Assembly: GCA_012841015.1 (NCBI GenBank)
Contig: DUVN01000030.1
Location: forward strand, 1 to 64,000
Direction of reading: 5' to 3'
Length of the DNA: 64,000 bases
Source of the DNA: Clostridiaceae bacterium
Lineage (GTDB): Bacteria; Bacillota; Clostridia; Saccharofermentanales; DTU023
Notes under the pieces: model-generated
Seen by the model: only the letters and a program-made list of their open reading frames with translations
What the model was told of the DNA's origin: nothing
Databases searched by the model: none
Translations under genes and position numbers: made by a program
Shown: positions 26,805-35,198 of the stretch, in pieces
How the letters are laid out: the number at the start of each line of letters is the position of its first letter
Position numbering within the stretch: the stretch's first letter is position 1

Positions 26805-27590
26805 TCAGCGGCTTCCGACGCTCGCCATATAACCGGCTTGGAACAGAGAAAACACATCAGAGCGTCGGATGGTGAGATCGACACCCTGTTGATCGGTGGC
26901 GCAGAAGCCCGAGAGATTATCGGCGCCGAAGCGGAGTAAAGTGGGCGCCATGCATGTGCTCGGCCCGACGATACAGACCTTGCCGCGTTCACCCGAGAGC
27001 TCGAGGAGGCGAGGCAGAGTCTTATTCGTTATGGTGGTGCCAGTTATGAAGATGTAATCCTGTTCAGGCAGCAAGTATTCGCAAGCTGTGTCGGGATAAT
27101 CGCCTTGTTGGGGATTGCGCTCCAATACGATGAGATCGCTGATAGCGCCAAGCTGTTTTTCGATATGAGGGAAATGACCGACAACGGCGACTTTTTTGCC
27201 TGCAACCTCGTCCTGAAAGGCGATAAAGGCGTTCAATTGTGTGCGTGCAGCGTCATCTGTCGTTCCCGGGCGAATTTCAATGTCGCCAAATCCGCCGAGA
27301 TCACGGATTTTCTCAAACGTGTTGTAGTAGCAATTCAGCGCTGCAACACCGAGCGAAGCTTCCCTGAAATTCCACGATTTGACCATAGCCGCCATATCAC
27401 GAAGCGACATGCCGTCTTCCGGCGCCGGAAACTGTTGACCGGGCCCGCGTTCGCGTAGCGTCATAGCGACGCCCGTGTGCGGCCCTGAACAGACCTCGCA
27501 CCAACTTGCTCCAAGCGAGAAATGGCTGACGTTCCAAGTGTGGTCAACACCCTCGATCAACGCATCATACAATGCCCATGGGTTATTCAT
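26805..27590 (-). CDS. DUF364/DUF4213 protein (putative heavy-metal chelation family)
   Basis: ATG 27590 is chosen because AGGAG lies 10 bases upstream; an earlier ATG at 27617 has no ribosome site. The N-terminal DUF4213-like part contains VSHFSLGASWCEVCSGPHTGVAMTL and SLGVAALNCYYNT. The C-terminal Rossmann-like DUF364 part has KKVAVVGHFPHIEKQ, YIFITGTTITNKTLPRLLEL and VGPSTCMAPTLLRFGAD. The family is described only as possibly binding heavy metals. It sits between a FecBCD-type transporter and moeA, so a role in metal or molybdate handling is inferred. The product has 261 residues. Confidence 0.85.
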   Translation of the reverse strand: MNNPWALYDALIEGVDHTWNVSHFSLGASWCEVCSGPHTGVAMTLRERGPGQQFPAPEDGMSLRDMAAMVKSWNFREASLGVAALNCYYNTFEKIRDLGGFGDIEIRPGTTDDAARTQLNAFIAFQDEVAGKKVAVVGHFPHIEKQLGAISDLIVLERNPQQGDYPDTACEYLLPEQDYIFITGTTITNKTLPRLLELSGERGKVCIVGPSTCMAPTLLRFGADNLSGFCATDQQGVDLTIRRSDVFSLFQAGYMASVGSR

Positions 27591-27619
27591 CTTACGGTTG
27601 CTCCTGTCTATATTCATTA

Positions 27620-27720
27620 GATTTGTCCGCCAAGTTTAGGGAGGTGCCGTTCACATCGCGGTAAAGACCGACAAGTGAACGGCTTGTCCATCTGCTTTAA
27701 GTTGCTGTTTCGGAGTTGTT
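27620..27720 (-). promoter_or_regulatory. Structured leader before the DUF364 gene, possible molybdenum-cofactor riboswitch
   Basis: Nine bases, GCCGTTCAC (27646-27654), are inverted perfectly at GTGAACGGC (27675-27683). On the minus strand they are followed by CACCTCCCT and TTGGCGGACA, and a further GGACAAG/CTTGTC pairing is possible. The position just upstream of a molybdenum-region gene, and the CCTCCC box beside the stem, suggest a Moco-type element. This is a resemblance only. Confidence 0.35.
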
Positions 27721-27777
27721 TAATAACAACCGATAACGAAACAGCGTCCTATTTGCGTCCCCCTTTTTGTCCGAACT

Positions 27778-28052
27778 CCGGCATCGGTGTGCAGTTTTTC
27801 AGTTTATATCGATTTATTGGACTGTACACCCGATGCCGGTATGCAGTTTTTCAGTTAGTATTGTTTATTTGTACTGCGCGTCCAGTGTTAGTGTGCAGTT
27901 TTTCAAGTTTATTTGCAAAACTGTACAGAGAAATCTGCTCTCAAGCAGAGCACGCACAGTTTTTCAAGTCTAGTTGAAAAATTGTACAGATAATTGGTTC
28001 TCAGTAAGGCAGTACATTTTTTCAGTTAATATCGATTTTTTGATCTACTTAC
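27778..28052. repeat. Five diverged hairpin repeats between the DUF364 and binding-protein genes
   Basis: GCAGTTTTTCAGTT-like cores recur at about 27791, 27843, 27895, 27955 and 28013 (periods 52, 52, about 60, about 58). The first unit is a long stem: CCGGCATCGGTGTGCAGT (27778-27795) pairs with ACTGTACACCCGATGCCGG (27821-27839). Later units keep GCAGT/ACTG arms but decay. The block reaches the stop of the binding-protein gene. Confidence 0.8.
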
Positions 28053-29265
28053 TGAAATTGTGGCCGCGTGCAGTGCTTAGAAGTTCTTTAGCGTCGTCTT
28101 CGGTCAGTTCGATCTGATAGAAGAGTCCGAAGAAGTCGCGTACCTCTTGAACCATGTTGTATTGAAACACGTCAGGGTAGAGGGTGTTGGCGACGAAGCG
28201 GACGCCTAGATACTGTTGTGAAGAAGGAGGCCGATCGAGCCAGCTGTAAGGAATTCCGGGACCTTCATAGACGCGCCCCTCTTGGACAGCCTTAATGTTG
28301 GCCCAGTTGGGGTTCGTTGTGATTTCTTCATAGGGACTGTTTGGTCCGCCACCCATGAAAATGACGTCGGGATTCCAGTTAATGACTTGTTCTAGGTTGA
28401 CCGGCGTCATTCCGCTTCCACCCGCATCTTCAATATTGGCGACGTTGATCGCGCCGGCGTATTTAAATACGGCGGCGTGAGAGGATGACTCAGGCTCGGT
28501 CGCGAGACCATTCGGTTTTTCGGCATAATACAAGGTCACACGATCGTCTTCCGGAATGGCACTGACTTTTTCATTGACATCATTCAGCGTTTTCTCACAA
28601 TAAGCTGCAAGCTTTTCGCAGCGTTCTTCTTCTCCGAAGACTTTTCCGAGAAAGCGGTAGGCTGATGCGCGTTCCGGGAAACGACCGTTGACGAGGATGA
28701 CGGGGATGCCGAGCTGTGCTTGAAGCTCGTCACATGTTTCGCGAACCTTGTCGGAGATTTCCATGGGACCCATGTAAATAAAGGCTTGAGCGCCGGAGGC
28801 GAGTACTTCCTCCGTGTTCACCGACTTACCTCCGTCCGCGTTTCCGAATACTTTACGATCTTTCAGTCGTGGCAGGTACTTCAGTTGATTAGGGTTCGGT
28901 TCTGAGACGACACCCGCAAGCAGGTCGGGGTTGATGGTGTAAATCATCACCTGTGCCAGTGGGCTGGGGAAATAGACCTTCTTAAAGTTTTCAGGGGTCG
29001 GGACGGTGACTTCTCGATCTCCCATGTCTTTGATGACAACGGTGTCTGCGGCAGGCTCCGTAGCTTTCTCTGACTTGTCAGGCTGCGTGGTAGTCGTCGA
29101 GACGATTGGAGTAGACTTCGAAGCTGGCGGTGCGGTTGTATCGTCAGACGGTTCGGACTGTGCACATCCAGCCAACACAACGATCAAGACGGCCATCACG
29201 ATGGCAAGGTATGACCGCGTTTGTCTTTTTAATTCTCTCATAAGCTTTTCCTTTCTTCCTTTCAT
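28045..29265 (-). CDS. Iron/cobalamin-type ABC transporter substrate-binding lipoprotein (FecB/BtuF family)
   Basis: The product has 406 residues with lipoprotein signal LIVVLAGC. ATG 29265 and ATG 29241 both have good ribosome sites. A Thr/Ser/Pro-rich linker (about residues 40-70) precedes the class III periplasmic binding fold, which starts at VVIKDMGDREVTVPTP. It includes LLAGVVSEPNPNQLKYLPRL, VLASGAQAFIYMGP, LEQVINWNPDVIFMGGG and IKAVQEGRVYEGPGIPYSW. Proteins of this type bind siderophores, heme, cobalamin or, in MolA-type systems, molybdate and tungstate. Surrounding MoeA, DUF364 and Moa genes make an oxyanion or metal linked to cofactor synthesis plausible. The ligand is not determinable here. 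Confidence 0.85.
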   Translation of the reverse strand: MKGRKEKLMRELKRQTRSYLAIVMAVLIVVLAGCAQSEPSDDTTAPPASKSTPIVSTTTTQPDKSEKATEPAADTVVIKDMGDREVTVPTPENFKKVYFPSPLAQVMIYTINPDLLAGVVSEPNPNQLKYLPRLKDRKVFGNADGGKSVNTEEVLASGAQAFIYMGPMEISDKVRETCDELQAQLGIPVILVNGRFPERASAYRFLGKVFGEEERCEKLAAYCEKTLNDVNEKVSAIPEDDRVTLYYAEKPNGLATEPESSSHAAVFKYAGAINVANIEDAGGSGMTPVNLEQVINWNPDVIFMGGGPNSPYEEITTNPNWANIKAVQEGRVYEGPGIPYSWLDRPPSSQQYLGVRFVANTLYPDVFQYNMVQEVRDFFGLFYQIELTEDDAKELLSTARGHNFSK

Positions 29266-29330
29266 TCTTTTTTCCTCTTTTGATTTTGACGATATGTGTT
29301 TATTACACGACGCGAAGGCGCCGTTTTGAC

Positions 29331-30224
29331 TTAGTTGAAAGAGCTGCTGATCGGCGAATTATAGCGCGATCTCTCCATATTTTCTCGTGAATTGGATGTG
29401 CCGGGAATGCAGGCGTACCGATGGGCTTTGCATTCGAGCTGAAAGCGCTTTACGGCAATCGGAAAATGATACAGCTCGCTCATACTCTGGCTTGTGATGG
29501 CGTCTTCCGGCGAGGCCGTTGCGACGATTTTGCCGTCGATCATCAACATGACATGGTCGGAGGCATAGAAACAATGCGACGGATCGTGCGTCACCATGAG
29601 AACACCGATACCGTATTGTCGAAGCTCATTGACTTTTTCGAGAACACGGTACTGATTGCCGTAGTCGAGGTGACTCGTCGGCTCATCCATAATGAGAAAT
29701 GACGCCTGCTGCGCGAGTGCACGTGCGATCAATACGAGCTGCTGCTGCCCGCCTGACAGCTTCGTGTAAGGCCATTCGGCCAAGTGCTCGATCTGCATCT
29801 GACGCATGCAGGCATCTGCGATGGCGCGGTCTTCTGCTGTTTCCCTTGAGAAACGTTGGTGGTAGGCCGTTCTCCCCATCCTGATAACATCGCCTACTGT
29901 AAAAGGGAACGGTGTCCTATGCGCTTGTGGGATGTAGGCGAGGTATTTTGCACGCTGTGTCTCATGCAGCATATGCAGATCAGTTTTTCCAATTTTAACG
30001 CTGCCGTGACGCGCGGGCAGTAACGCGAGAATCGCTTTGAGAAGTGTTGTTTTACCGCATCCATTTTCACCGAGGATGCACATAAAACGGCCCGGTTTAA
30101 GCTCAAAGGAGACTTCGTGGACAATATCAGGTCCCTTTTCGTATCCGGTCGTCAAGCCTGAAACGCGGAGCGGTACCTGAGAAATCAGCGGCGGTCTGAG
30201 AATTCTGTATCTGTCGGTGCTCAT
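29331..30224 (-). CDS. FecE/BtuD-type ABC transporter ATP-binding protein
   Basis: The product has 297 residues. Walker A GENGCGKTTLLKA, IPQAHRTPFPFTVGDVIRMG after the first strand set, signature LSGGQQQLVLIARALAQ, Walker B LIMDEPTSHLDYGNQ and the switch His in LMVTHDPSH are all present. It energises the permease encoded just upstream; the two genes overlap by 4 nt. The C-terminus beyond about residue 255 is a poorly conserved tail ending in RYNSPISSSFN. Confidence 0.92.
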   Translation of the reverse strand: MSTDRYRILRPPLISQVPLRVSGLTTGYEKGPDIVHEVSFELKPGRFMCILGENGCGKTTLLKAILALLPARHGSVKIGKTDLHMLHETQRAKYLAYIPQAHRTPFPFTVGDVIRMGRTAYHQRFSRETAEDRAIADACMRQMQIEHLAEWPYTKLSGGQQQLVLIARALAQQASFLIMDEPTSHLDYGNQYRVLEKVNELRQYGIGVLMVTHDPSHCFYASDHVMLMIDGKIVATASPEDAITSQSMSELYHFPIAVKRFQLECKAHRYACIPGTSNSRENMERSRYNSPISSSFN

Positions 30225-31372
30225 ACACGCCCCGCTCTCTGTTTGAAAATAATGATGAAGAAAGGAATACCTATTAAAGATGTCAGAATGCCGATGGGCA
30301 GCTCAACTGAGAACGCGTTGCGGCAAATGGTATCGCATACGAGGAGATATACGCTCCCTAAAATCGCTGAAACAGGAAGAAGTGTTCGATAGTTGGGCCC
30401 GACGAGCGAGCGTGTGACGTGAGGGATGACGAGACCGACCCAACCGATTTGACCGCAGATCGCGACGCTGGAGGCCGTGATGATGGTGCAAGAGAGAATC
30501 ACTTCTCGTCTGACTCGCTTCGTTTTGACACCTATAGCGCGTGCTTCTTCTTCACTAAACGACATGACGTTGAGCTTGTTTCGGTTGATATAAAGCAGAA
30601 AACAAGCCGGCAAAAACGGGATTAAGACTTGAAGTACGTGTTTCGGAAAAACATCGCTGAACGACCCCATAAGCCAGAACGTGATCGCAGGTAGATGCGC
30701 GTCAGGGTCGGCAAGGTATTTGACGATCGAAAGACCTGCGTTAAATAGGCCGCGAATGAGCATGCCTCCCAGCACCAACGCCAAAATGGGATCAGATGAG
30801 ATAAAGCGTTCAAACCGTGTTGAGAGAATAACGGCGAGCAACGCGAAGAGCAGAGCGGTGATTTGTGTCGTCGCAATCGTACTTGAGTTGATGATGGCCA
30901 GCGCGGCGCCAAAGCTTGCCCCGGCGGAAACTCCGAGAATGTCGGGCGAAACGAGAGGATTTCGGAACATTCCTTGGTAGGCAGCTCCCGCCATGCTGAT
31001 GCCTGCGCCGACCATCAAGACGACGAGTACACGCGGCAGACGAACATTGAAGATGACGATGTCCATATTCGGGTCTGCGATTTGTGAGGAATCTCGGAAG
31101 TGCCAGTAAAAAGTATGCAAGAAATCTTTTAAGGACAAAGGGTAGCGCCCGATGACGAACGAGATGAAAAAACAGGCAACCGGGAGAAGGATGAGCCATG
31201 GCCACCATCTTTGGAAAAAACGGTGTCGGCGCTGTTGGGCGTTCAAAAGCGGTTTGAGCACACCTTTTTCCGCTTTCGCTGTATGCGCTAGTACGTTATT
31301 GTTGTCAAGTGTTATCCCATTTGTGTCGTTCATGCGTTCGTCCATTGATTGTTGATTCTTGCGCGCCCGCAA
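30221..31372 (-). CDS. FecCD/BtuC-type ABC transporter permease
   Basis: The product has up to 383 residues and about nine to ten transmembrane helices. Family signatures include NVRLPRVLVVLMVGAGISMAGAAYQGMFRNPLVSPDILGVSAGASFGAAL, read in pieces between about residues 110 and 160, and GWVGLVIPHVTRSLVGPNYR near residue 315. The TTG start at 31372 lies inside a repeat copy. ATG 31345 or ATG 31333 (MNDTNGITLDNN) may be the true start, since none has a strong ribosome site. It forms the channel for the binding protein and ATPase that follow. Confidence 0.9.
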   Translation of the reverse strand: MRARKNQQSMDERMNDTNGITLDNNNVLAHTAKAEKGVLKPLLNAQQRRHRFFQRWWPWLILLPVACFFISFVIGRYPLSLKDFLHTFYWHFRDSSQIADPNMDIVIFNVRLPRVLVVLMVGAGISMAGAAYQGMFRNPLVSPDILGVSAGASFGAALAIINSSTIATTQITALLFALLAVILSTRFERFISSDPILALVLGGMLIRGLFNAGLSIVKYLADPDAHLPAITFWLMGSFSDVFPKHVLQVLIPFLPACFLLYINRNKLNVMSFSEEEARAIGVKTKRVRREVILSCTIITASSVAICGQIGWVGLVIPHVTRSLVGPNYRTLLPVSAILGSVYLLVCDTICRNAFSVELPIGILTSLIGIPFFIIIFKQRAGRV

Positions 31373-31496
31373 GAGCTAAACCAAATGAGCCAATGTAATT
31401 GGTCCGATGTACCTGATTCTTGCGCGTCCGCAAGAGCTGCAATCTCTTCCAGTTCCCGTTCTTTCATCACCTGATTCTTGCGCGCCCGCAAGAGCT
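31353..31496. repeat. Three-copy hairpin repeat (TGATTCTTGCGCGCCCGCAA)
   Basis: Copies start at 31353, 31414 and 31472 (periods 61 and 58). Each 24-base unit contains a perfect stem TCTTGCG-CGCC-CGCAAGA; the second copy has loop CGTC. Intervening segments of about 36 and 33 bases are unrelated. The first copy overlaps the annotated TTG start of the permease gene; the third is about 80 bases past the methyltransferase stop. Confidence 0.9.
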
Positions 31497-31576
31497 TAAC
31501 ACGCCTACATTCAAACTCTTGACCGATCCTGGATGTTCTAATCCTTTCTTGTGATGGAAGGCATCGAATTGTTGTG

Positions 31577-32317
31577 CTATGCACTGTTATTGTCTTTCTT
31601 TTGCCAGCAGAACCAGCGTCCATCGCCTTCATGAGCATAAATCGCAAAGCGATCGCCCCAGAGCTCAAACAGCTTGCGATACGCGCTGTCCGACAACGAG
31701 AAAGAGGGGAGCCGGTGTTGACTTTGGCGGTCACGGCCAAAATGCTCGGGATTCCACGTGTCGTCACTCTCAGCGCGTTGCTTTTGGAATAGCAGACTTC
31801 CGCGCCCACCCCCGATGTAGGCGATGCCTTTCGGTTTCATGACGCGACGTAATTCCTTGTACGCGAGGTATTGATCGTGCCAGAAGCGTTGCGATCCTCG
31901 ACTGAACACCAAGTCGAACGTATCGTTTTCTGACGGAATAGCATGTACATCGGCGTTGTACAATGTGATGTTTGTCTTGGGCGCAATAGCGCTGATTCGA
32001 TGTGACGCCTTTTGTAACGCATTGTCTCGAAGGTCGAGCAGAGCAATTTCGAAGACGGGTGTCCGCTTGAGGAGTGCTACGCTCATGCCTCCTAGTCCAC
32101 AACCTACATCTAAAACGTGCGCTCTAGAAAGATCGAGTGTTTCTCTTCCGGCTAACGCCGCACATCGCTCGAGTAGCGTCTGCACAATGTCGTCATACAT
32201 ACGTTTGTTCCAAGTCGACTCACTCATCTTGTCAAAAGCGCTGTAAGCGTCACCAGACAAGCCCCTTGTGGTATCGAATGTGTCAAGAGTCTTCGCGATT
32301 TTATCTGTAGCATTCAT
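31577..32317 (-). CDS. Class I SAM-dependent methyltransferase
   Basis: The product has 246 residues. Motif I is HVLDVGCGLGGMSVALL, the acidic end of strand 2 is IALLDLRD, motif II is YNADVHAIPSENDTFDLVFSRGS and motif III KELRRVMKPKGIAYIGGG. This is a methyltransferase type 11-like fold that moves a methyl group from SAM to an unknown small molecule or metal ligand. Its place between the FecCD-type transporter and moaC suggests a linked function. No substrate can be given. Confidence 0.85.
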   Translation of the reverse strand: MNATDKIAKTLDTFDTTRGLSGDAYSAFDKMSESTWNKRMYDDIVQTLLERCAALAGRETLDLSRAHVLDVGCGLGGMSVALLKRTPVFEIALLDLRDNALQKASHRISAIAPKTNITLYNADVHAIPSENDTFDLVFSRGSQRFWHDQYLAYKELRRVMKPKGIAYIGGGRGSLLFQKQRAESDDTWNPEHFGRDRQSQHRLPSFSLSDSAYRKLFELWGDRFAIYAHEGDGRWFCWQKKDNNSA

Positions 32318-32418
32318 CGACTTTTTCCCTAAGTATTGGCTTTATATGCTTCACTTGCCGCGTTCTCTTCCATGCAAATTGTCATGGTCTTCACGTTTGC
32401 AGAAGAAATGTATTTCTG

Positions 32419-32895
32419 TCAGTGATCAGTGCCTTTATATTCATAGTCGCCTGATTGGCCTCCCGTCTTTTTAACTAAAAATATTTTCTCGATGCACATG
32501 CTTTTATCCATTGCTTTGCACATGTCGTAGATGGTGAGCAACCCAGAGGCGCAGCCGGTCAACGCTTCCATCTCGACGCCTGTTTTTCCTTCTGCTTTGA
32601 CTTCGACGTTGCAGATCAGATGTTCAGATGTAAAATGAAAATCGACATTGATTTTTGTCAAGAGTAGGGGATGCGCCAAGGGAATAATACGGGGCGTGTT
32701 TTTTGCTCCCTGTATAGCTGCTACTTGGGCAATTGCCAGTACGTCTCCTTTTTTTAGTGCGACGTCTTGAATGGCTTGGATCGTCTCAGGTTGCAGGCGA
32801 ATCATGCCGCGTGCTAAGGCTGCGCGCTCGGTCACTTTCTTTTGAGACACGTCGACCATCTGACCGCGCTTGTTTTTATCTAGATGTGTAAACAT
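32419..32895 (-). CDS. moaC: Cyclic pyranopterin monophosphate synthase MoaC
   Basis: The product has 158 residues, the full family length. It has QMVDVSQKKVTERAALARG, the active-site loop IPLAHPLLLTKINVDF, the conserved GKTGVEMEALTGCASGLLTIYDMCKA and KMSKS-like KKTGGQSGDY near the end. It rearranges the MoaA product to cyclic pyranopterin monophosphate. moaA ends exactly at its start (0 nt gap), giving the order moaE-like, moaA, moaC. Confidence 0.96.
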   Translation of the reverse strand: MFTHLDKNKRGQMVDVSQKKVTERAALARGMIRLQPETIQAIQDVALKKGDVLAIAQVAAIQGAKNTPRIIPLAHPLLLTKINVDFHFTSEHLICNVEVKAEGKTGVEMEALTGCASGLLTIYDMCKAMDKSMCIEKIFLVKKTGGQSGDYEYKGTDH

Positions 32896-33849
32896 TTAAC
32901 CTCCTATTCGATGCATTGGTAGAGAAGTGCTGTTACCTTCCTCAACATGATGCTTTTCAGGTTTAAGTGATAAGGTTCGGTCTAGGTACGGTTGCAAATC
33001 CTCACCGTTACGTAGGGGCGTTTTCAAATCGATCGAGAGATCGCTTAGAAGACATGGTTTTAATTGGCCGTCAGACGTTAAGCGCAGGCGATTGCATTCG
33101 TGACAAAAGCGACAGGAGAGCGGGCGAATCAGACCGACTCTGCCGATAGCGTTTTCTGCTGTATAGAGGCGAGCAGGTGACGATTTTTCTTGCGTTTCAA
33201 GAGGTGTTAAAGCAACTTTTTCTAGAACTTCGCGAGCTGACATGTAATGCTTTTTTGAGAAATGTGCGGTGGGCCCAATCGGCATCACTTCGATAAAGCG
33301 GACGTCAATCGGATATTTTTTTGTCAACTCGACAAAATCGACGATCTCTCGGTCATTGATATCTTTTAATAAAACGACATTAATTTTTACTTTGAAACCG
33401 ACTTGCAATGCGTTACGGAGCCCGTCTAAAGCAGCTGCAAAGTCACCGCCTCGCGTAATTCGACGATAAGAATCCTGATCGAGCGAGTCGAGGGAAATGT
33501 TCACTCTTGTAAGGCCGCCTGCTTTTAGGCGTTGAGCTTTTTCCAAAGTTAATAACAACGCATTTGTCGTCATCGTCAAATCTTTTATCTTGTGTAAAAG
33601 TCCTAGTGACGCTATGAAATATTCAATTCCCTTTCTGATCAGGGGCTCACCTCCCGTTATTCTGACTTTTGTAATGCCGTTTTCCACAAACAAATGAGTG
33701 ATGTGATAGAGCTCTTCTAACGTCAGTTTGTCGTCGTGGTGAACAGGGAGGACACCCTCCGCGGGCATGCAATAGTGACACCGCAAGTTGCAAAAATCCG
33801 TTACCGAAATTCGCAAATAATCGATCGTTCTCCCATATTGATCTTGCAT
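32896..33849 (-). CDS. moaA: GTP 3',8-cyclase MoaA
   Basis: The product has 317 residues. The N-terminal radical SAM site is DFCNLRCHYCMPAEG (C-x3-C-x2-C), followed by KVRITGGEPLIRKG and NISLDSLDQDSYRRITRGG. The C-terminal second 4Fe-4S cluster is in CRFCHECNRLRLTSDGQLKPC. The usual terminal Gly-Gly tail is approximated by the ending MHRIGG. It converts GTP to the cyclised precursor used by MoaC. It lies 10 nt after the MoaE-like gene. Confidence 0.97.
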   Translation of the reverse strand: MQDQYGRTIDYLRISVTDFCNLRCHYCMPAEGVLPVHHDDKLTLEELYHITHLFVENGITKVRITGGEPLIRKGIEYFIASLGLLHKIKDLTMTTNALLLTLEKAQRLKAGGLTRVNISLDSLDQDSYRRITRGGDFAAALDGLRNALQVGFKVKINVVLLKDINDREIVDFVELTKKYPIDVRFIEVMPIGPTAHFSKKHYMSAREVLEKVALTPLETQEKSSPARLYTAENAIGRVGLIRPLSCRFCHECNRLRLTSDGQLKPCLLSDLSIDLKTPLRNGEDLQPYLDRTLSLKPEKHHVEEGNSTSLPMHRIGG

Positions 33850-33859
33850 ACAAAGACAC

Positions 33860-34270
33860 TTAGCTCTTCTCTATTTCTATTAAGCCATGATCTTTCAGCC
33901 TTCCGACTAAAAACTCCAAAGCTTTGAAAACGCGAGGGCGAATGTCGCCGCCGATCAGCGCGAACATCATGTCATCTCCCACCTTTAATTGCCCACAGTT
34001 CAACCACACGCGAACGAAGAATATGCCGGGCATTTGCTTGGTCTCAGAGATTGCATCTAAAACCTTTTCCGGCAGGTAGGAGAAAGAAAGACTTTGAACT
34101 TTTTGTTGATTTTTTGCTCCCTCACGAACTTGAGCTCGGGGAGTTGCTCTGACGACACCGTTATGGACTAAGTACATACCGCATTCTTCGGCGTCATGTT
34201 GTTCTTTGGCTTCTTTTAGCCATTGAGTAATGTCCGGCTTTTCCCCTGTAAAAAAATCGTTGTTATTCAT
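33860..34270 (-). CDS. Divergent MoaE-like molybdopterin synthase subunit
   Basis: The product has 136 residues. The central part follows MoaE: GMYLVHNGVVRATPRAQVREG (for the usual fold around GAVVTFVGTVR), VQSLSFSYLPEKVLDAI, GIFFVRVWLNCGQLKVGDDMMFALIGGDIRPRVFKALEFLVGRLKD. The usual His-Arg pairs read Leu-Asn and Ile-Arg, and the terminal Trp-Lys-Lys-Glu is absent (ends LIEIEKS). So either a variant active site or a non-catalytic relative is present. MoaE with MoaD adds dithiolene sulfur; no MoaD gene is visible in this window. It is first in the moaE-moaA-moaC group. Confidence 0.7.
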   Translation of the reverse strand: MNNNDFFTGEKPDITQWLKEAKEQHDAEECGMYLVHNGVVRATPRAQVREGAKNQQKVQSLSFSYLPEKVLDAISETKQMPGIFFVRVWLNCGQLKVGDDMMFALIGGDIRPRVFKALEFLVGRLKDHGLIEIEKS

Positions 34271-34304
34271 AAGACCTTCTTTCGCTGCTCCGTCTCAAAT
34301 CCAA

Positions 34305-34443
34305 GGCTTATTCCTGTAAACGTGGGCACTATGTCATCACCTCGTAATTGTGCGTGTCGATGTCGGGCTTATTCTTGTACACATGGGCACTATCTGAACC
34401 CCATACGGCCTTGCGGGCTTATTCCTGTTCACGTGGGCACTAT
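34305..34443. repeat. Three-copy 28-bp direct repeat
   Basis: GGCTTATTCCTGTAAACGTG plus GGCACTAT at 34305-34332, with variants at 34366-34393 and 34416-34443 (periods 61 and 50). Spacers of 33 and 22 bases are unrelated. It lies in the roughly 300-base gap between the mogA stop and the MoaE-like start; nothing else is seen in that gap. The geometry recalls a tiny CRISPR array, but spacer length is irregular and no cas gene is near. Confidence 0.9.
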
Positions 34444-34572
34444 TGCAAAGAAATCTAGAATAAAAGCATGCCTCTTACAGTTTCATAGGTGATACGTACT
34501 CTGCTGTGGGGACGGGGAGGTGCCGATGACAGTTCATCGTATGTCCTTCGAGTAGTATGGTGACGCCGTCGA

Positions 34573-35124
34573 TTAACGATCTGGGACGATTCCCTTATCA
34601 AAACGGTGTCTGTGATCTTCTGGTTCCGATCCCGATTCGCCGCGAAGCGTCTCAATGGCGTGCGGGAGTGCAGGACTAATCGCATCAAAGCACTCTCTGA
34701 CTGCTTTCGGGCTGCCAGGCATGTTGATAATTAGTGTCTTTTCGTAAATGACCGATACCGCCCTCGACAACATGCCGTGAGGCGTAATGGAGGTGCTGAC
34801 ACGCCTCATCTCCTCGGCAAATCCCGGTGCCATCTTTGTTGAGACCATCATGGTTGCTTCAGGCGTGACATCGCGCGGTGAGAAACCTGTTCCCCCGCTC
34901 GTCAAAATAAGATCGGCGCCGAGATTCAGGCTCATAGAGATGAGCGCACGAGTGATGGAGGCCATGTTATCCGGCACAACATCGATCTTGATGATCTCTG
35001 CCATCGGCTCAAGCAGGTCACGCAAGAGCGGACCGACTCGTTCCTCTGTTGCTCCGATGCTCCTCGAATCGCTAACGATGAGAACACATGCCTTAAACCG
35101 TCTCGTTTCATCAAATCCAGTCAT
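34573..35124 (-). CDS. mogA: Molybdopterin adenylyltransferase MogA/MoaB
   Basis: ATG 35124 is used, with AAAAAGG upstream; an in-frame TTG further up has no ribosome site. The product has 183 residues: CVLIVSDSRS at the start of the MoCF fold, DVVPDNMASITRALI, the catalytic LILTSGGTGFSPRDVTPEAT and IINMPGSPKAVRECFDAI. It adenylylates molybdopterin before metal insertion by MoeA. It is the first gene of the minus-strand group and diverges from the MoeA-like/modABC operon across a palindromic region. Confidence 0.93.
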   Translation of the reverse strand: MTGFDETRRFKACVLIVSDSRSIGATEERVGPLLRDLLEPMAEIIKIDVVPDNMASITRALISMSLNLGADLILTSGGTGFSPRDVTPEATMMVSTKMAPGFAEEMRRVSTSITPHGMLSRAVSVIYEKTLIINMPGSPKAVRECFDAISPALPHAIETLRGESGSEPEDHRHRFDKGIVPDR

Positions 35125-35198
35125 GTACTCTTTGCCTTTTTTCTCAATTGTGTTCAAGTTTTACAATCGTTTGTTCATGATGTGGATGACAAACCACT

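Noticed and set aside
31353-31496. CRISPR-like array of three palindromic repeats
   Set aside because: It overlaps the start of a coding gene and has only two spacers; it fits the general hairpin-repeat pattern of this window better.
34305-34443. Mini CRISPR array (28-bp repeats, 33- and 22-base spacers)
   Set aside because: Only three copies, irregular spacers, no cas genes, and several other intergenic clusters with unrelated units show the same geometry.
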